64,000 bases of DNA, taken from NCBI GenBank assembly GCA_030272155.1, contig CP126202.1, positions 4,361,501 through 4,425,500 on the forward strand, written 5' to 3'. Each line of letters starts with the position of its first letter. Position 1 is the stretch's first letter. Shown piece after piece: positions 1 through 11,030 of this stretch. Under the pieces are notes generated by a model. It ran no database searches, was not told the origin of the DNA, and worked only from the letters and a program-made list of their open reading frames with translations. The position numbers and the translations under genes were made by a program. This DNA comes from Tetradesmus obliquus. Taxonomy: Eukaryota > Chlorophyta > Chlorophyceae > Sphaeropleales > Scenedesmaceae.

Positions 1-712
1 TCTTTGTAGCTTTTAGCTTCTGTCGCTGCACGTTTAGCGCGTGCCATAGCGTGAAATTGTATGTTCCAGCCCTATGCTGTCATGCACAATCACAGTCTGC
101 AACGCTGCAGATGTGCGACCAACGCGGACACAAATAAACCTAGCACTGCGATCCGAGCGAGCAACAATGAACCTAGCGTTGCAGCGCACACGAACAGGCT
201 CACAGTGGTTCGAATTTGTGACACGTTGTTGCTGTCACCCGCAAGCTGTTAACGTTCATGTTCAAGCTCAAATACAGTCGAATTCAAAAGATATCTCTTG
301 CTTATTTCGCTGACTTCATCTGCGACCGACGCGTCTGGTGGGCGGGAGGCAGCAGCAATCGCAACTGATAAGGAACTTCTCTTTTTCCGCACTACGAGCC
401 AAAATCATCCGCACACATAAACATTATCTTGTATTTAAACAGGCGCTGCTGCGGTTATCAAGCTGAAACAGGTGAGGTGTGGTGCCCCTCTGCAGGCAGT
501 ACAGCACCAGTCTGCCACATCACCACTTGGGACAAGCGCCACAGCAGCATGCAACATGCGCTTGTTACAGTAACTTTAACACAAACCACTGAAGCTGCCG
601 CCTAAAACTATCTGCAGCCTACAGCCTGCACTTGGCAAGGCTGGCTTAACATCAAGCAGTTCCTGCAAGCATCGCTGGTGACCATCTAGCACAACACTGT
701 GTCAGCAGCAGC
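1..712. other. Upstream region of the kinesin gene
   Basis: No gene is supported here. The open frames near 61-313 have no recognisable domain or splice context. The segment directly before the kinesin start at 713 is the likely promoter and 5' leader. I see no clear TATA element near the start codon. Confidence 0.4.
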
Positions 713-3700
713 ATGGACCAGGCCACAGTTGTGTGTGTCAGGCTGCGCCCCTCATCCTCCAAGGAGACTGGTGTGCGCTGCATCAGGCCAGAGGGAGAGC
801 AGGATGTCACGTTCACCAACCCAGACCGCAGCCTGAGCTCATATGGATATGACAAGGTCTATGGTGGGTCCTGTGCTGCTGGCCCACAGCAGCAGCAACA
901 ATATAATGTAGCTATGTTTGTGCAGCTCCATGTAGCGTCAGCAGCGGTGGCAGCTGATCAAGGTTGTGGCCCTTTGACAGCGTTCCTGCAAGCACATGGC
1001 TGCTTAATTGGGTAGGCCTAGTGAGTCATCCTGCACGTGCTGCCACATGATAAGGTTCTCGAGCAAGCCTGCTGTGGCATGGTCCCATTTGCGGGGGAGG
1101 ATTCCATGCAGGCTGATGTCTTCAAGGACCGCTGAGTCATCCTGCATGTGCTGCCACTTGATAAGGTTTCAAGCAGGCCTGCTGTGGCGTGGTCTTGTTT
1201 GCAGGGGAGGATTCCACGCAGGCTGACGTGTTCAAGGACTGCCAGCGCATCGTGTCATCTGTGCTCAATGGCTACAATGGCACCATCCTGGCCTATGGAC
1301 AGACAGGCAGCGGCAAGACACACACCCTCATCGTGGGACATCGCATGCTGGCAGCTAAACTGCATCACGAGCAGGCGCATACATGCACAGCAGTTGCTTG
1401 CAGGACTAGCCATTAAGCTTGTTTTGAAGTGCTCTGCTCCTTGTCCTGCATTCTGCTGTTGTATCTTACGGCGTTGTTTGGCGCTTGCAGCACACACGCT
1501 GAGCCACAGGGCAGCAGCCACAGCCCCAGCTTGCCGTGACTGCGCTATTTTGATTCCTGCAGGCCCTGCAATGAGTTCACCAGGCTCTTGTCTGACTATG
1601 TGTCACCCTGCTGCGCTGTACTGCGCTGTGCTGTGCTGCACTGTGCTGGCCTGCAGGGCAGCATCAGCAGCCCTGAGCTGCAGCCGATACCTGCTCTGCA
1701 CTTTCATGGAGCCTGCACTGGTCTAAGACCCAACAGGCTGTTTGAGCTGATATTGCCATACCTTGCTTTGCTGGCCTGCAGGGCAGCATCAGCAGCCCAA
1801 AGCTGCAGGGCATCGTGCCTCGTGCAGTGCAGGCCTTGGGCGAGGGCATTGCAGCTGACACCTCAGGCACAGAGTATGAGGTGGGTGCTTGAAAAGCTTT
1901 CCTGCAAGAGCCTGAGCCGGTTTGGCCTGCCAGCTGCTTGCAGGAATTACTGGCACCAACACCGTGGGTGGCCCGCGCACCTTGTGTGGTGCACTCAAGC
2001 TCGCCAGCATACCAAGCCTGCTGCTGCTGCTACTGCTGACCTGCTGTGCTTGCTGCAGGTGCGGCTGTCTGTGGTGGAGACCTACTGCGAGCGCATACGG
2101 GACCTGCTGGACCCCAGCAAGGACAACCTGCAGGTGAGCCCATGCACCTGTAGCAGCAGCAGCAGTGCTGCCACAGCTAACCAAGCCTTTCAAACGGTGG
2201 ATGTGGGCATTGAGCAGCAGCGCTGCCACACACAGTGTTTCCCGTTTGTCAGCTTGCCACCGAGAGCAGCAGCAGAGGCCTGCTGGACCCCAGCAGGGAC
2301 AACCTGCAGGTGAGCTCATGCACCTGTAGCAGCAGCAGCGCTGCCACAGCACAGTGTGTGATGCTGTTGACAGTGAAGTGATTCAAGCAGAGGGGACCTG
2401 CTGGACCCCAGCAGGGACAACCTGCAGGTGAGCCCATGCACCTGTAGCAGCAGCAGCAGTGCTGCCACAGCTAACCAAGCCTTTCAAACGGTGGATGTGG
2501 GCACTGAGCAGCAGCGCTGCCACACACAGTGCTTCCCGTTTGTCAGCTTGCCACCGAGAGCAGCAGCAGAGGCCTGCTGGACCCCAGCAGGGACAACCTG
2601 CAGGTGAGCTCATGCACCTGTAGCAGCAGCAGCGCTGCCACAGCACAGTGTGTGATGCTGTTGACAGTGAAGTGATTCAAGCAGCGGGGACCTGCTGGAC
2701 CCCAGCCGGGACAACCTGCAGGTGAGCCCATGCACCTGTAGCAGCAGCAGCGCTGCCACAGCTAATCAAGCGCTTCACATTGTGGTTGCTCAACAGTGAG
2801 CAGCAGCAGATACCTCCTGGACCCCAGCAGGGACAACCTGCAGGTGAGCCCATGCACTGAGACAACAGCAGCACTGCCACAGCAAAATGCTACAAGTTGT
2901 TGACAGTGAGCAGCAGCAGAGGCCTGCTGGACCCAAGCCGGGACAACCTGCAGGTGAGCCCATGCACCTGTAGCAGCAGCAGCAGCGCTGCTACAGCACA
3001 GTGCGGCATGTTATTGGCAGTGAGCAGCAGCAGGGACCTGCAGGAACTCAGCAGGACAACCTGCAGGTGAGCCCATGCCCCTGTACCACCAGCAGCGCTG
3101 CCACAGCACAGTTTTACATGCTGTTGACAGTGAGCAGCAGCGGGGACCTGCTGGACCCCAGCAGGGACAACCTGCAGGTGAGCCCAAGCACCTGTAGCAG
3201 CAGCAGCGCTGCCACAGCACAGTGTTAGATGCTGTTCACAGTGAGCAGCAGCGGGGACCTGCTGGACCATAGCAGGGACAACCTGCAGGTGAGCCCATGC
3301 AACTGCAGCAGCAGCAGCAGCGCTGCCACAGCTATTCAAGCGCTTCACATTGTGGTTAATCAACAGCGAGCAGCAGCAGACACCTACTGGACTCAAGCCG
3401 GGACAACCTGCAGGTGAGCCCATGCACCTGTAGCAGCAGCAGCACTGCCACAGCACAGTGTTAGATGCTGTTGACAGTGAGCAGCAGCAGGGGCTGGACC
3501 CCAGCAGGGACAACCTGCAGGTGAGGTCATGTAGGTCATGCACCCGTAGCAGCAAGCCGCGAGCAGTACTGTGGTCCCAGCAATGAGCAACAGCAGGAGC
3601 TCCACCGCGGTGCCGCATTATGACAGCTCCCTGTTTGCCAGCTAATTTGTCTGCAACTGCGCCTGCACGCACATGCCAAGCCAGTCATCGCTCTCCTTGG

Positions 3701-6700
3701 AAGCAGCTGAGCTACTGGTGACATCATGCCTTGGTGTGTGCTATGTGTGGCTGTGCAGGTCATGCAGAGCCCCACAGGAGCTATCTTTGTGGATGGTGAG
3801 GGCAGGAGGCAGCTGCAGATTGTACCCAGCTCACCAACGTTGGTGGTGAAGTAGCGACAAGCTCAGCAGACTGTATCAATGGGTAGCAGTTTGCAGAGCA
3901 CAGTACAGCAATGCCCTCGCCGAATCCAGTTTCACCCTGGCATTTGTCAGCAACAGAAATCGCTGCACATATCTGCCATGTTCTTTTTCCCTGGTCATGC
4001 AGTTTGCGTACATTTCAAAATTGCAGGAACGCGCCGCAAGCACTCAGCTGTACGTTGCACTAATGCGCTGCAGGTGCTCTGGAAGCCCAGGTTGGCAGTG
4101 AGGAGCAGCTGGTGCAGGTCCTGCACACAGGCCTGGCGGCACGCACTGTAGCAGGTGAGCACCAGCAGCACCTGCAGCAGCAGCAGCTAAGAGCTTGTAT
4201 ATGTGCGCAGGTTGCCATGAATTAAGATGCAGCTCACACCAGAGTGGGCATAGTAGCAACTAAGTATACCATCAAGAACCAGGCAGGCTGACTCAAAAGC
4301 ATCAGCATCCCATGCCTGCTTAGCACCTGCGCCCCTGTGCTGCTGCTGCTGCTGCTGCTGCTGTTGCTGCCGCGCAGCCACCTGCATGAACGAGGCCAGC
4401 AGTCGCTCGCACTGCATTGTGACGGTCACTGTGGAGAAGTGCTGCCCTGACGGCTCAGTGCTGGTGGGCAAGCTTAAGATGGTGGACCTGGCGGGCAGGT
4501 GCGTGTTTTGTAGGAAGGCTAGCTACATGTTTGTTACTGCTGCATTTGCTTGCAAGCAGAGCAGCATGGGCATTGGTTTGAGTATAAGCTGAAGATGGTG
4601 GACCTGGCTCGCAGGTGTGTGTTGACATGAAAGGCTGGCTGGGTGCCTTTTGGTGGCTTGCAGCTGTATGGTTGCTTGTGCAGCAGCATCGGCTCAGTGC
4701 TGGTGGGCAAGCTCAAGATGGTGGACCTGGCTGGCAGGTGTGCATGGTGAAAAAGGCCTGGTGATCATGATTGCAAAGACGTGCATGCTGGCACAGCAGC
4801 ATGAGCACAGGTTTGAGTGCAAGCTGAAGATGGTGGACCTGGCTGGCAGGTGCGTTTCACCATGAAAGGCTGGCTGGGTGTCTTTTGGCTTGCAGCTGTA
4901 TGGTTGCTTGTGCAGCAGCATCGGCTCAGTGCTGGTGGGCAAGCTCAAGATGGTGGACCTGGCTGGCCGGCGAGCCTCACTTGACAGGCCAGGTGGTCAA
5001 GTGCCCTGCAAGTTCATGCGTGCTGGCATGGCAACCTGGGCATGGCTTTCTTTGTACTGCATGCAATGCAGGTAGCTTTGATGAGAGGGGTTAGTCGCAT
5101 GTGGGTCCTTGCACGTTGGCTTTGCAGCTGATAGTTGAACTAAACCCTCAGTGGAAAACGCTAACTGCTTGTTCAACTGGCACTTTGCTCAGACAGCCCT
5201 GTTTGTGTGTGCCTGCAGTGAGCGGCAGGACAAGACACAGGCAGCGGGCCAAACCCTGGTTGAGGGCAGCCAGATCAACAAGTCGCTGTCAGCACTGGCA
5301 AATGTGATCTACGCCCTTACAGACACAGGTGGAAGTGATGGTGCAGAAGGCGGCAGCAGCAGCCACCCTGCAAAGCACGTGCCCTACAGGGACAGCAAGC
5401 TGACGCGCATTCTTCAGGACTCCCTGGTGAGGCGCTCTGCAGGAAGCGCTTGCAGGAAGCACTTGCAGGAAGCATTTGCAGGCAGCACTTGCAGGAAGCA
5501 CTTGCAGGAAGCACTTGAGGAAGCACTTGCAGGAAGCAGTCAGCAGCGTTTTGCGAGAAGCACTTGCGTGGTCGGTGTGTCTGTAGTTTTCAAAGGTCAA
5601 GCGATGGCTGGTGCACAGGGATGCCTGCACTTGATGGAATCTTGTCAAGACCTACAGTTGTGCTGTCGTCTGTGTGACCTGGTTGTTCGTGTCTGCTGCA
5701 CTTTGTTCATCCCAGGGCTCGCCCTTTCCGCACAGGCTACCGCTGCTGCGTGTGTCTCTTGTCGAACCTCTTGACCCACAGCTGTGTGTGCCTCTCTGCC
5801 TGCCTGCTTCGCCGCAGGGCGGCACCTCCCGCACCATGCTCATCATCTGCTGCTCGCCATGCGCAGAGAACGGGCCTGAGACGCTCAGCAGCCTCAGGTG
5901 CGGCCCCAGGATATATCTAGTGCTCATAGTGCCAAGCAGTGCTGGTCCGTGCAAGTTGGTGAACCCTTAGTGCAACATAGTGCCAGCATGTAGCCCTAGC
6001 GATACCTTCGACTTGGCTCCTTGATGTAGCGCAATCAGGCGCCATGCTGCATGCATGCGTCATCGTGAACAGAGCATATGCCCCTGGTCACCCCTGTAAG
6101 GTGCAGTGCCAGCACGCATATGCAGATGTACTGCTTAAGTGTAAGCAGCTCAAGTATGCTTGCGTCTCAAGTACGCTGTCTGTATGTAAAGGTAGCTTCA
6201 AAAGTCTTGGTAAAAAATGTGCGTTTTACAACAAGAATGCTGCAGCAGGCTCATCAAATAGTCACAGATTTTGATGCCCAGCCAGTGCAGCAATGACCTG
6301 CATGCATGCTGCAAGACCCCTGCTGAGCAGGCCCAAACACTCTTTCCAGGACCACCCAGCACACCATTGAAATTGCCAACACCAGCAGCCTGAACATGGC
6401 CTGAAATGGCCTCTTTTTGCATCCAAAACACACCCAGCAGTCACACCAGCAGGAACCATGCCAACTACTCCAAGCTGCCCCAGGCTGTGCCCCACAAATG
6501 AAGGGCTTTGCAGCAAGATGCACCACTGGGCCTGCAGCACACCCAGCCACCAGTTGCCAGCCCAAACAGGACAGCACTGCAGACACCCTAAGCAGCAGCA
6601 CAGCAAAAACACAGCAGAACACAAGCAGCAGCCTCACACACACACCAGGGGCCTACAACTCAAAGTGCTGCCAGGGCATTCAAGCCAACAAGATACCCTG

Positions 6701-7626
6701 TTGATATACTTTTTTGGCTGCGGCTGACGGCCAAGGCTAAGGCTGAGGCGCGCGCGTGATATTACTGTATGCACGCAGCAGGAATTGATCGTGCGATCTC
6801 TGGGATCACACGCAGGCGCGCTACACTACACCATTGGAACACCTGGCAGAGGTTGGCAGTACACATGTAGCATCGATATAAAACACCGACTCCATTTGAG
6901 CTGTGCTGAGACTTAGGCGGCAAAAAGCGGTGTGACGCTCACTTTTGCAATAACCTTTATGCTACAGGTTTGGCACGCGTGCGCGTGGCATTAAAAACAA
7001 GGTTGCAGTCAACACCCGCCTCAGCCCAGAGCTGCTGCAGCAGCAGCTGGCCAAGGCCAACGCGCGGGTGAGTGCAGCAGCAGTGCATGGCATGCACGTG
7101 TGTGCCGTCCCACGATGTTCAAATCAGGGCTGGGATATCCATGTTTGTTGCACCACCAACAGGCGCAAAGGTGCTGGGGTTCGAAAAGATGAATTGCAGC
7201 ATCTGCTGTTGCGTACCTCCGCCAGCGGCTTTCAGCCGAGGACCGCTGCTGCTGGTGCTATTAGTCACCACGGTTATGTCATGCACTGCCCCGCAGATTA
7301 AGGAGCTGGAGAAGCAGCTTGCAGAGAGGAGCACCAAAGCATCACCATCATCAGCAACAAACAGCTCTGCAGGAGGCAAAAGTGACGCCACATGCTCAGC
7401 AAACCACGCTTCCCAGGACTTGGCAGATGACAAATCGCAGTGCAGCAGGGGCAGCATGCTGCAAGCAGGCTGTGGCGGCAGTAAGGGTGGGCTGCTGGCC
7501 AAGCAGGTGGCGTGGTGGCAGCATGCACTGGTGACAGGGCTCAGCGTGGTGGCCACAATGGGGTACATGGGCTGGGAGGCAAGCTGGAACTGCAGCAGCG
7601 GCTGTGGCATGGTGTTGGCTGCGTGA
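713..7626 (+). CDS. Kinesin motor protein, kinesin-1-like motor with a short tail
   Basis: This is a microtubule-dependent ATPase motor. Exons: 713-863, 1205-1332, 1782-1880, 2059-2133, 3759-3795, 4074-4154, 4378-4498, 5219-5426, 5818-5897, 6968-7067, 7297-7626. All introns are GT-AG and phases agree, giving 469 residues. The P-loop GQTGSGKT is at about residues 82-89, switch I NEASSRSH at 195-202 and switch II DLAGSE at 227-232. The DLAGSE serine is completed across the 4498/5219 junction. [17 protein letters not shown] and the neck signature [11 protein letters not shown] follow. This set is closest to the conventional kinesin (kinesin-1) motor, by family knowledge. After the neck comes only a short helical segment and a roughly 110-residue tail with a hydrophobic stretch (near [14 protein letters not shown]), far shorter than a normal heavy chain. 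The introns are packed with truncated exon copies. Cargo and subfamily are uncertain. Confidence 0.93.
1016..1204 (+). repeat. Tandem duplication with a dead copy of kinesin exon 2
   Basis: A unit of about 117 bp beginning near GTGAGTCATCCTGCA occurs twice in this intron. The first copy (about 1084-1130) reproduces the start of exon 2 (GGGAGGATTCCA...) but its acceptor reads TTTGCGG instead of the TTTGCAG used at 1205, and its frame runs into TGA shortly afterwards. It is therefore an inactive copy of the exon edge. Confidence 0.85.
1640..1700 (+). repeat. Truncated copy of the kinesin exon 3 acceptor edge
   Basis: CTGGCCTGCAGGGCAGCATC followed by AGCAGCCC occurs here and again at the true acceptor of exon 3 (1782). 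The two copies diverge after the first dozen codons. The upstream copy keeps its AG acceptor but has no matching downstream exon. Confidence 0.75.
2134..3530 (+). repeat. Array of eleven extra copies of the kinesin exon 4 3' edge
   Basis: The end of exon 4 (residues [11 protein letters not shown], then GTGAGC donor) recurs near 2299, 2415, 2593, 2709, 2831, 2941, 3054, 3167, 3278, 3403 and 3509. Nearly every copy keeps the CTGCAG|GTGAGC junction. Spacing is about 106-178 bp, and the first four copies form a 294-bp higher-order unit present twice. Between copies lie (CAG)n runs and short spacers ending in GTGAGCAGCAGC-like sequence. The array fills most of the intron between exon 4 and exon 5 (3759). 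Confidence 0.92.
4560..4980 (+). repeat. Four extra copies of the kinesin switch II exon end
   Basis: The end of exon 7, encoding [15 protein letters not shown] and its donor, is repeated at about 4582-4613, 4689-4737, 4818-4850 and 4917-4971 inside the following intron. The copies differ by point changes (for example LAR for LAG in the first). A longer unit of about 230 bp containing GGCTTGCAGCTGTATGGTTG is itself duplicated. Confidence 0.9.
5430..5545 (+). repeat. Short tandem repeat, unit CTTGCAGGAAGCA
   Basis: A 12-13 bp unit repeats about eight times directly after the exon 8 donor of the kinesin gene. Each unit contains TTGCAGG, which resembles a 3' splice site. Confidence 0.8.
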
Positions 7627-8227
7627 TTCAATGCTGCTGCCCCCCTAGAATTGACTCAAGTGACTTGGCAGGCATAAGCAGATCTAGGGTCTGATGGGGA
7701 TTATTATTGACAGTGGTGAGTAGGCTGCTAGCAGCTGAGTCTCTCTTTAAAAACATTCCAAAGGCTGTTGGTTGTCATCGTCACTTTGATGTGTTCTTCC
7801 GGGCACCATCTGCCATGCAGATGGGATGAGATCAAATGGGTTTGGTTTGGAGAGTGGAACACCTTGGAATAAGCTGCAAGAACTTTCCGACTGCGCGCCA
7901 TACGCAAAAAAGACGTCAAGCATATGATGCTTCTGTGACTTGAATCAACCGCCTATACCGGGTGATAGGCAGGGGCTTGTGCACCCACATGTGTACTGCA
8001 GAACAACCCTGGACGCAGTCAGTGACACCCGAGCCAGAACCCTTGGTGCAGAAACCGCTAACGCAGCAACTGCCGTAAACTTTCAATCGGTTATGCAATG
8101 CTTTTATGTACTCGCGCGTGACATGTAGTGGCCGCAATGCAGGACCTACGTGCGCAGCAGTCAATCCCTCAGCTGTCCTCTGTTCGGGCAAACTTGTCGG
8201 ATCATTCGTCAAATTAACCCAAGAAAA
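7627..8227. other. Intergenic spacer, kinesin to MYND copy 1
   Basis: I see no gene. The short open frames on both strands lack domain signatures or splice context. The end of this segment should contain the promoter of MYND copy 1. Confidence 0.4.
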
Positions 8228-10152
8228 ATGCAGTTTGGTATGCTAGGGCCGGCTGGGATGCTGGGGGTGCTGGATGCGATTGCTGCTGCTCGTGACTTGC
8301 CACAGCTGGAGCAGCACGAGATGCAGGCCCAGATGTTCAAAATATGGCTTGAGCACGAAGCCGGGGTGGCGTCAGCTGCAGCAGGCATGGACCCGCGGCT
8401 GGCCATGCAGGTGAGCTGTAGTTCAGTGGGAGCAGCAGAGGTGCTGTGAATGCTGCTAGTGCTGCAAGTAAGGCATGCAGGAGGCCGAGGCTGTCTCAAT
8501 ATCCTCTCGAGAAGCTGTGATTGCGTCTGTGAAACCCCAAGTATCCCCTTTGCGTCTGTTTGGCAGGACCTAGTGTACAAGCACAAGATCCTCAGGCGGC
8601 TCGGCAAGGCGCTGTCCACAGCTGTGCAGCTGCCGCTGCCGCAAGGGAAGCAGCAGCACAAGCACAAGCAGCAGCCAAGCCAGCAGCACAGCCAAGACAA
8701 GGCTGCCTCGCTTGTGATGCTGTTGCTGGCGTCGCTGACAATGTTTGTGCAAGCTTGGACCGCGTCTGCCACCTCAACACAGCTTGAGGCAGATCAGCTG
8801 CAGGTGGCTCTGCAGGTGACACAGTCAGGTGAGCTGACAGCTGGTGATGCTCCTCTTGCAGTCAGTCAGCATATCCTTGGCTGTGTGCCTTCAACGTAAC
8901 CTAATGCGTTTGACCCGCTAGACCAGCAGCGCTGTTTATCCGCAAGCACAGCTGAACACTATAACCAACCTGCACACTGCGCGTTGCGGTGCATGCTGCG
9001 GTCAACGCTTGCCTGTGCCCGCCTTGCTGCATCTGCTCAAGGATGTCTGGTGGCCATGGTTTCAAGAGTTGCTGGCTGGACAGCACCCACAGATCTTCCC
9101 CTGCCGCCGCTGCTTGTGGATACGCAGGGCTGGTGGCAACCATCTTTTGCTCCATCTTCCCAGTGTAGTGCAGCTGCTCTTATAGCCTGATGGCTGTGGT
9201 TGCACCAACTCATTGCTAACAGCATCAACAGCTATTTGCATGCTGCTGCTGTGGATGCACAGGGCTGCTGGCAACCATCTTTTGTTCCATCTTCCCAGTG
9301 TAGTGCAGCTGCTCTTATAGCCTGGTGGCTGTGGTTGCACCAACTCATTGCTAACAGCATCAACAGCTATTTGCATGCTGCTGCTGCTTGTAGATGCACA
9401 GGGCTGTTGACAACCATCTTTTGCTCCATCTTCCCAGTGTAGTGCAGCTGCTCTCACAGCCTGATGGCTATGGTTGCACCAACTCATTGCTGACAGCATC
9501 AACAGATCTTTCCCTGCCGCTGCTGCTTGTGGATGCACAGGGCTGTTGGCAACCATCGAGCAAGCAACAAGCATTATGACGGCGCGGCTGCAGGCAGTCA
9601 TGCAGCCACCCGCGTGCAGCAGCAGCAGCAGCAGCAGCGGCAGCAGCAGCATGCTCAGCAAGCTAGTAGAAGCGGCCACTCCGGTGACATGTGTCTGCAT
9701 CAGTTCTGTCAGGGAGCTCATCCAGCAGCAGCAGCAGCAGCAGCGAACATTTCATCTGGGATGCCATCATCTGTGATGCTGTGCAGCTGGCGGCAAGCAT
9801 TTCCAAAGTGCTGGGGCCTGCTGTGGTGCATGAGGGTACGCTTGCGCGGTATCGGCCGCATGCGCAGCAGTTTGCGTCAGACACGCTGCTGAAGCTGCTG
9901 ATGAGCTGGGCAGGCATAAGGATAGCAGCACTGCACAAGCAGCAGCAGCAGCAGCAGCAGCAGCCGGGGCAGGTGTGTGTGCAGCCGTATCACCAGCAGC
10001 TGCTGGCAGAGCTTCGGGTGATGCCAGACGAGCAACAGGTCAGCTTCAACTTGCTTCAGGCCTCCGCTGGCACGATGCATGCATATGCAGCACTTGCTTT
10101 TGCCATGCAGATGCGGTCAGCCGCACTGCAGAGCAGCAGCAGCAGCAGCAGC

Positions 10153-10187
<35 letters not shown>

Positions 10188-10967
10188 ACAGAGCTGTGGG
10201 GCAATGGCAGCAGCACATCCTACAGCTGTGGCGGCAGCAGCTGTGCCTAGCATTAGCAGCAGGCAGTATGAGCTGCTGCTGCTGACGATGCTGGAAGGTG
10301 CAGTGCTGCTGCCATCAGCAGAAGTGTACTGCCGATCTCAGGCCATGGTCTCAGTGGCGGACGTGTCTCGGCATGCGCGGGTAATCTGCAGCAGCTCAGC
10401 GGCAGGCGCTGCCACGCTGCCAGCAAGCGACACGCTGCTGCAATGCCTGCTGCTCGAGGCCGGGCCGGCACTGCTGCGCAGAACACGCTGCGCCTCGGTA
10501 GTTGGCTGTCCTACACTGGCTGATCATGCTGCTGCGCGTGGCACTGCCGCTGCTGAGGAGGCGCTAGCAGAGGCTGTGTACAACATCAGGCTGGCATTGC
10601 TGCAGCTGAGCAGACCTGCATTTGAAGCTGGTGAGTGACTCAATAAGCGCTGTTGGGTGTGCACCTTCGTCCCTGCATGACTGGTTCGTCAAAGTGCGGT
10701 GGTCTGTAGTATACTTGAATCTACCTGCAGCAGCAGTACTGGTAGCCATTGTGCCGTTGCCGACTGTCTGCGCAGCAGCAGCAGCACACTATTGTGCACG
10801 CCGGTGAAGCTGGTGAGGGACTCACGCTTGGCTCTGTTGGATGTGCACCTTTGTCCCTGCATGACTAATATGTCAACGTGCGGTGGTCTGTATTATATGT
10901 AACACTTCACTTCAATCTTCCTGCAGCAGCAGTGCTGGCAGCCGTGCTACCGTTGCCGACTGTCTGC

Positions 10968-11030
<63 letters not shown>

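Noticed and set aside
9691..10638. Frame 9691-10638 as a separate gene
   Set aside because: It is the body of exon 3 of MYND copy 1 by alignment with copy 2; its apparent start is GTG and follows a TGA in the same frame.
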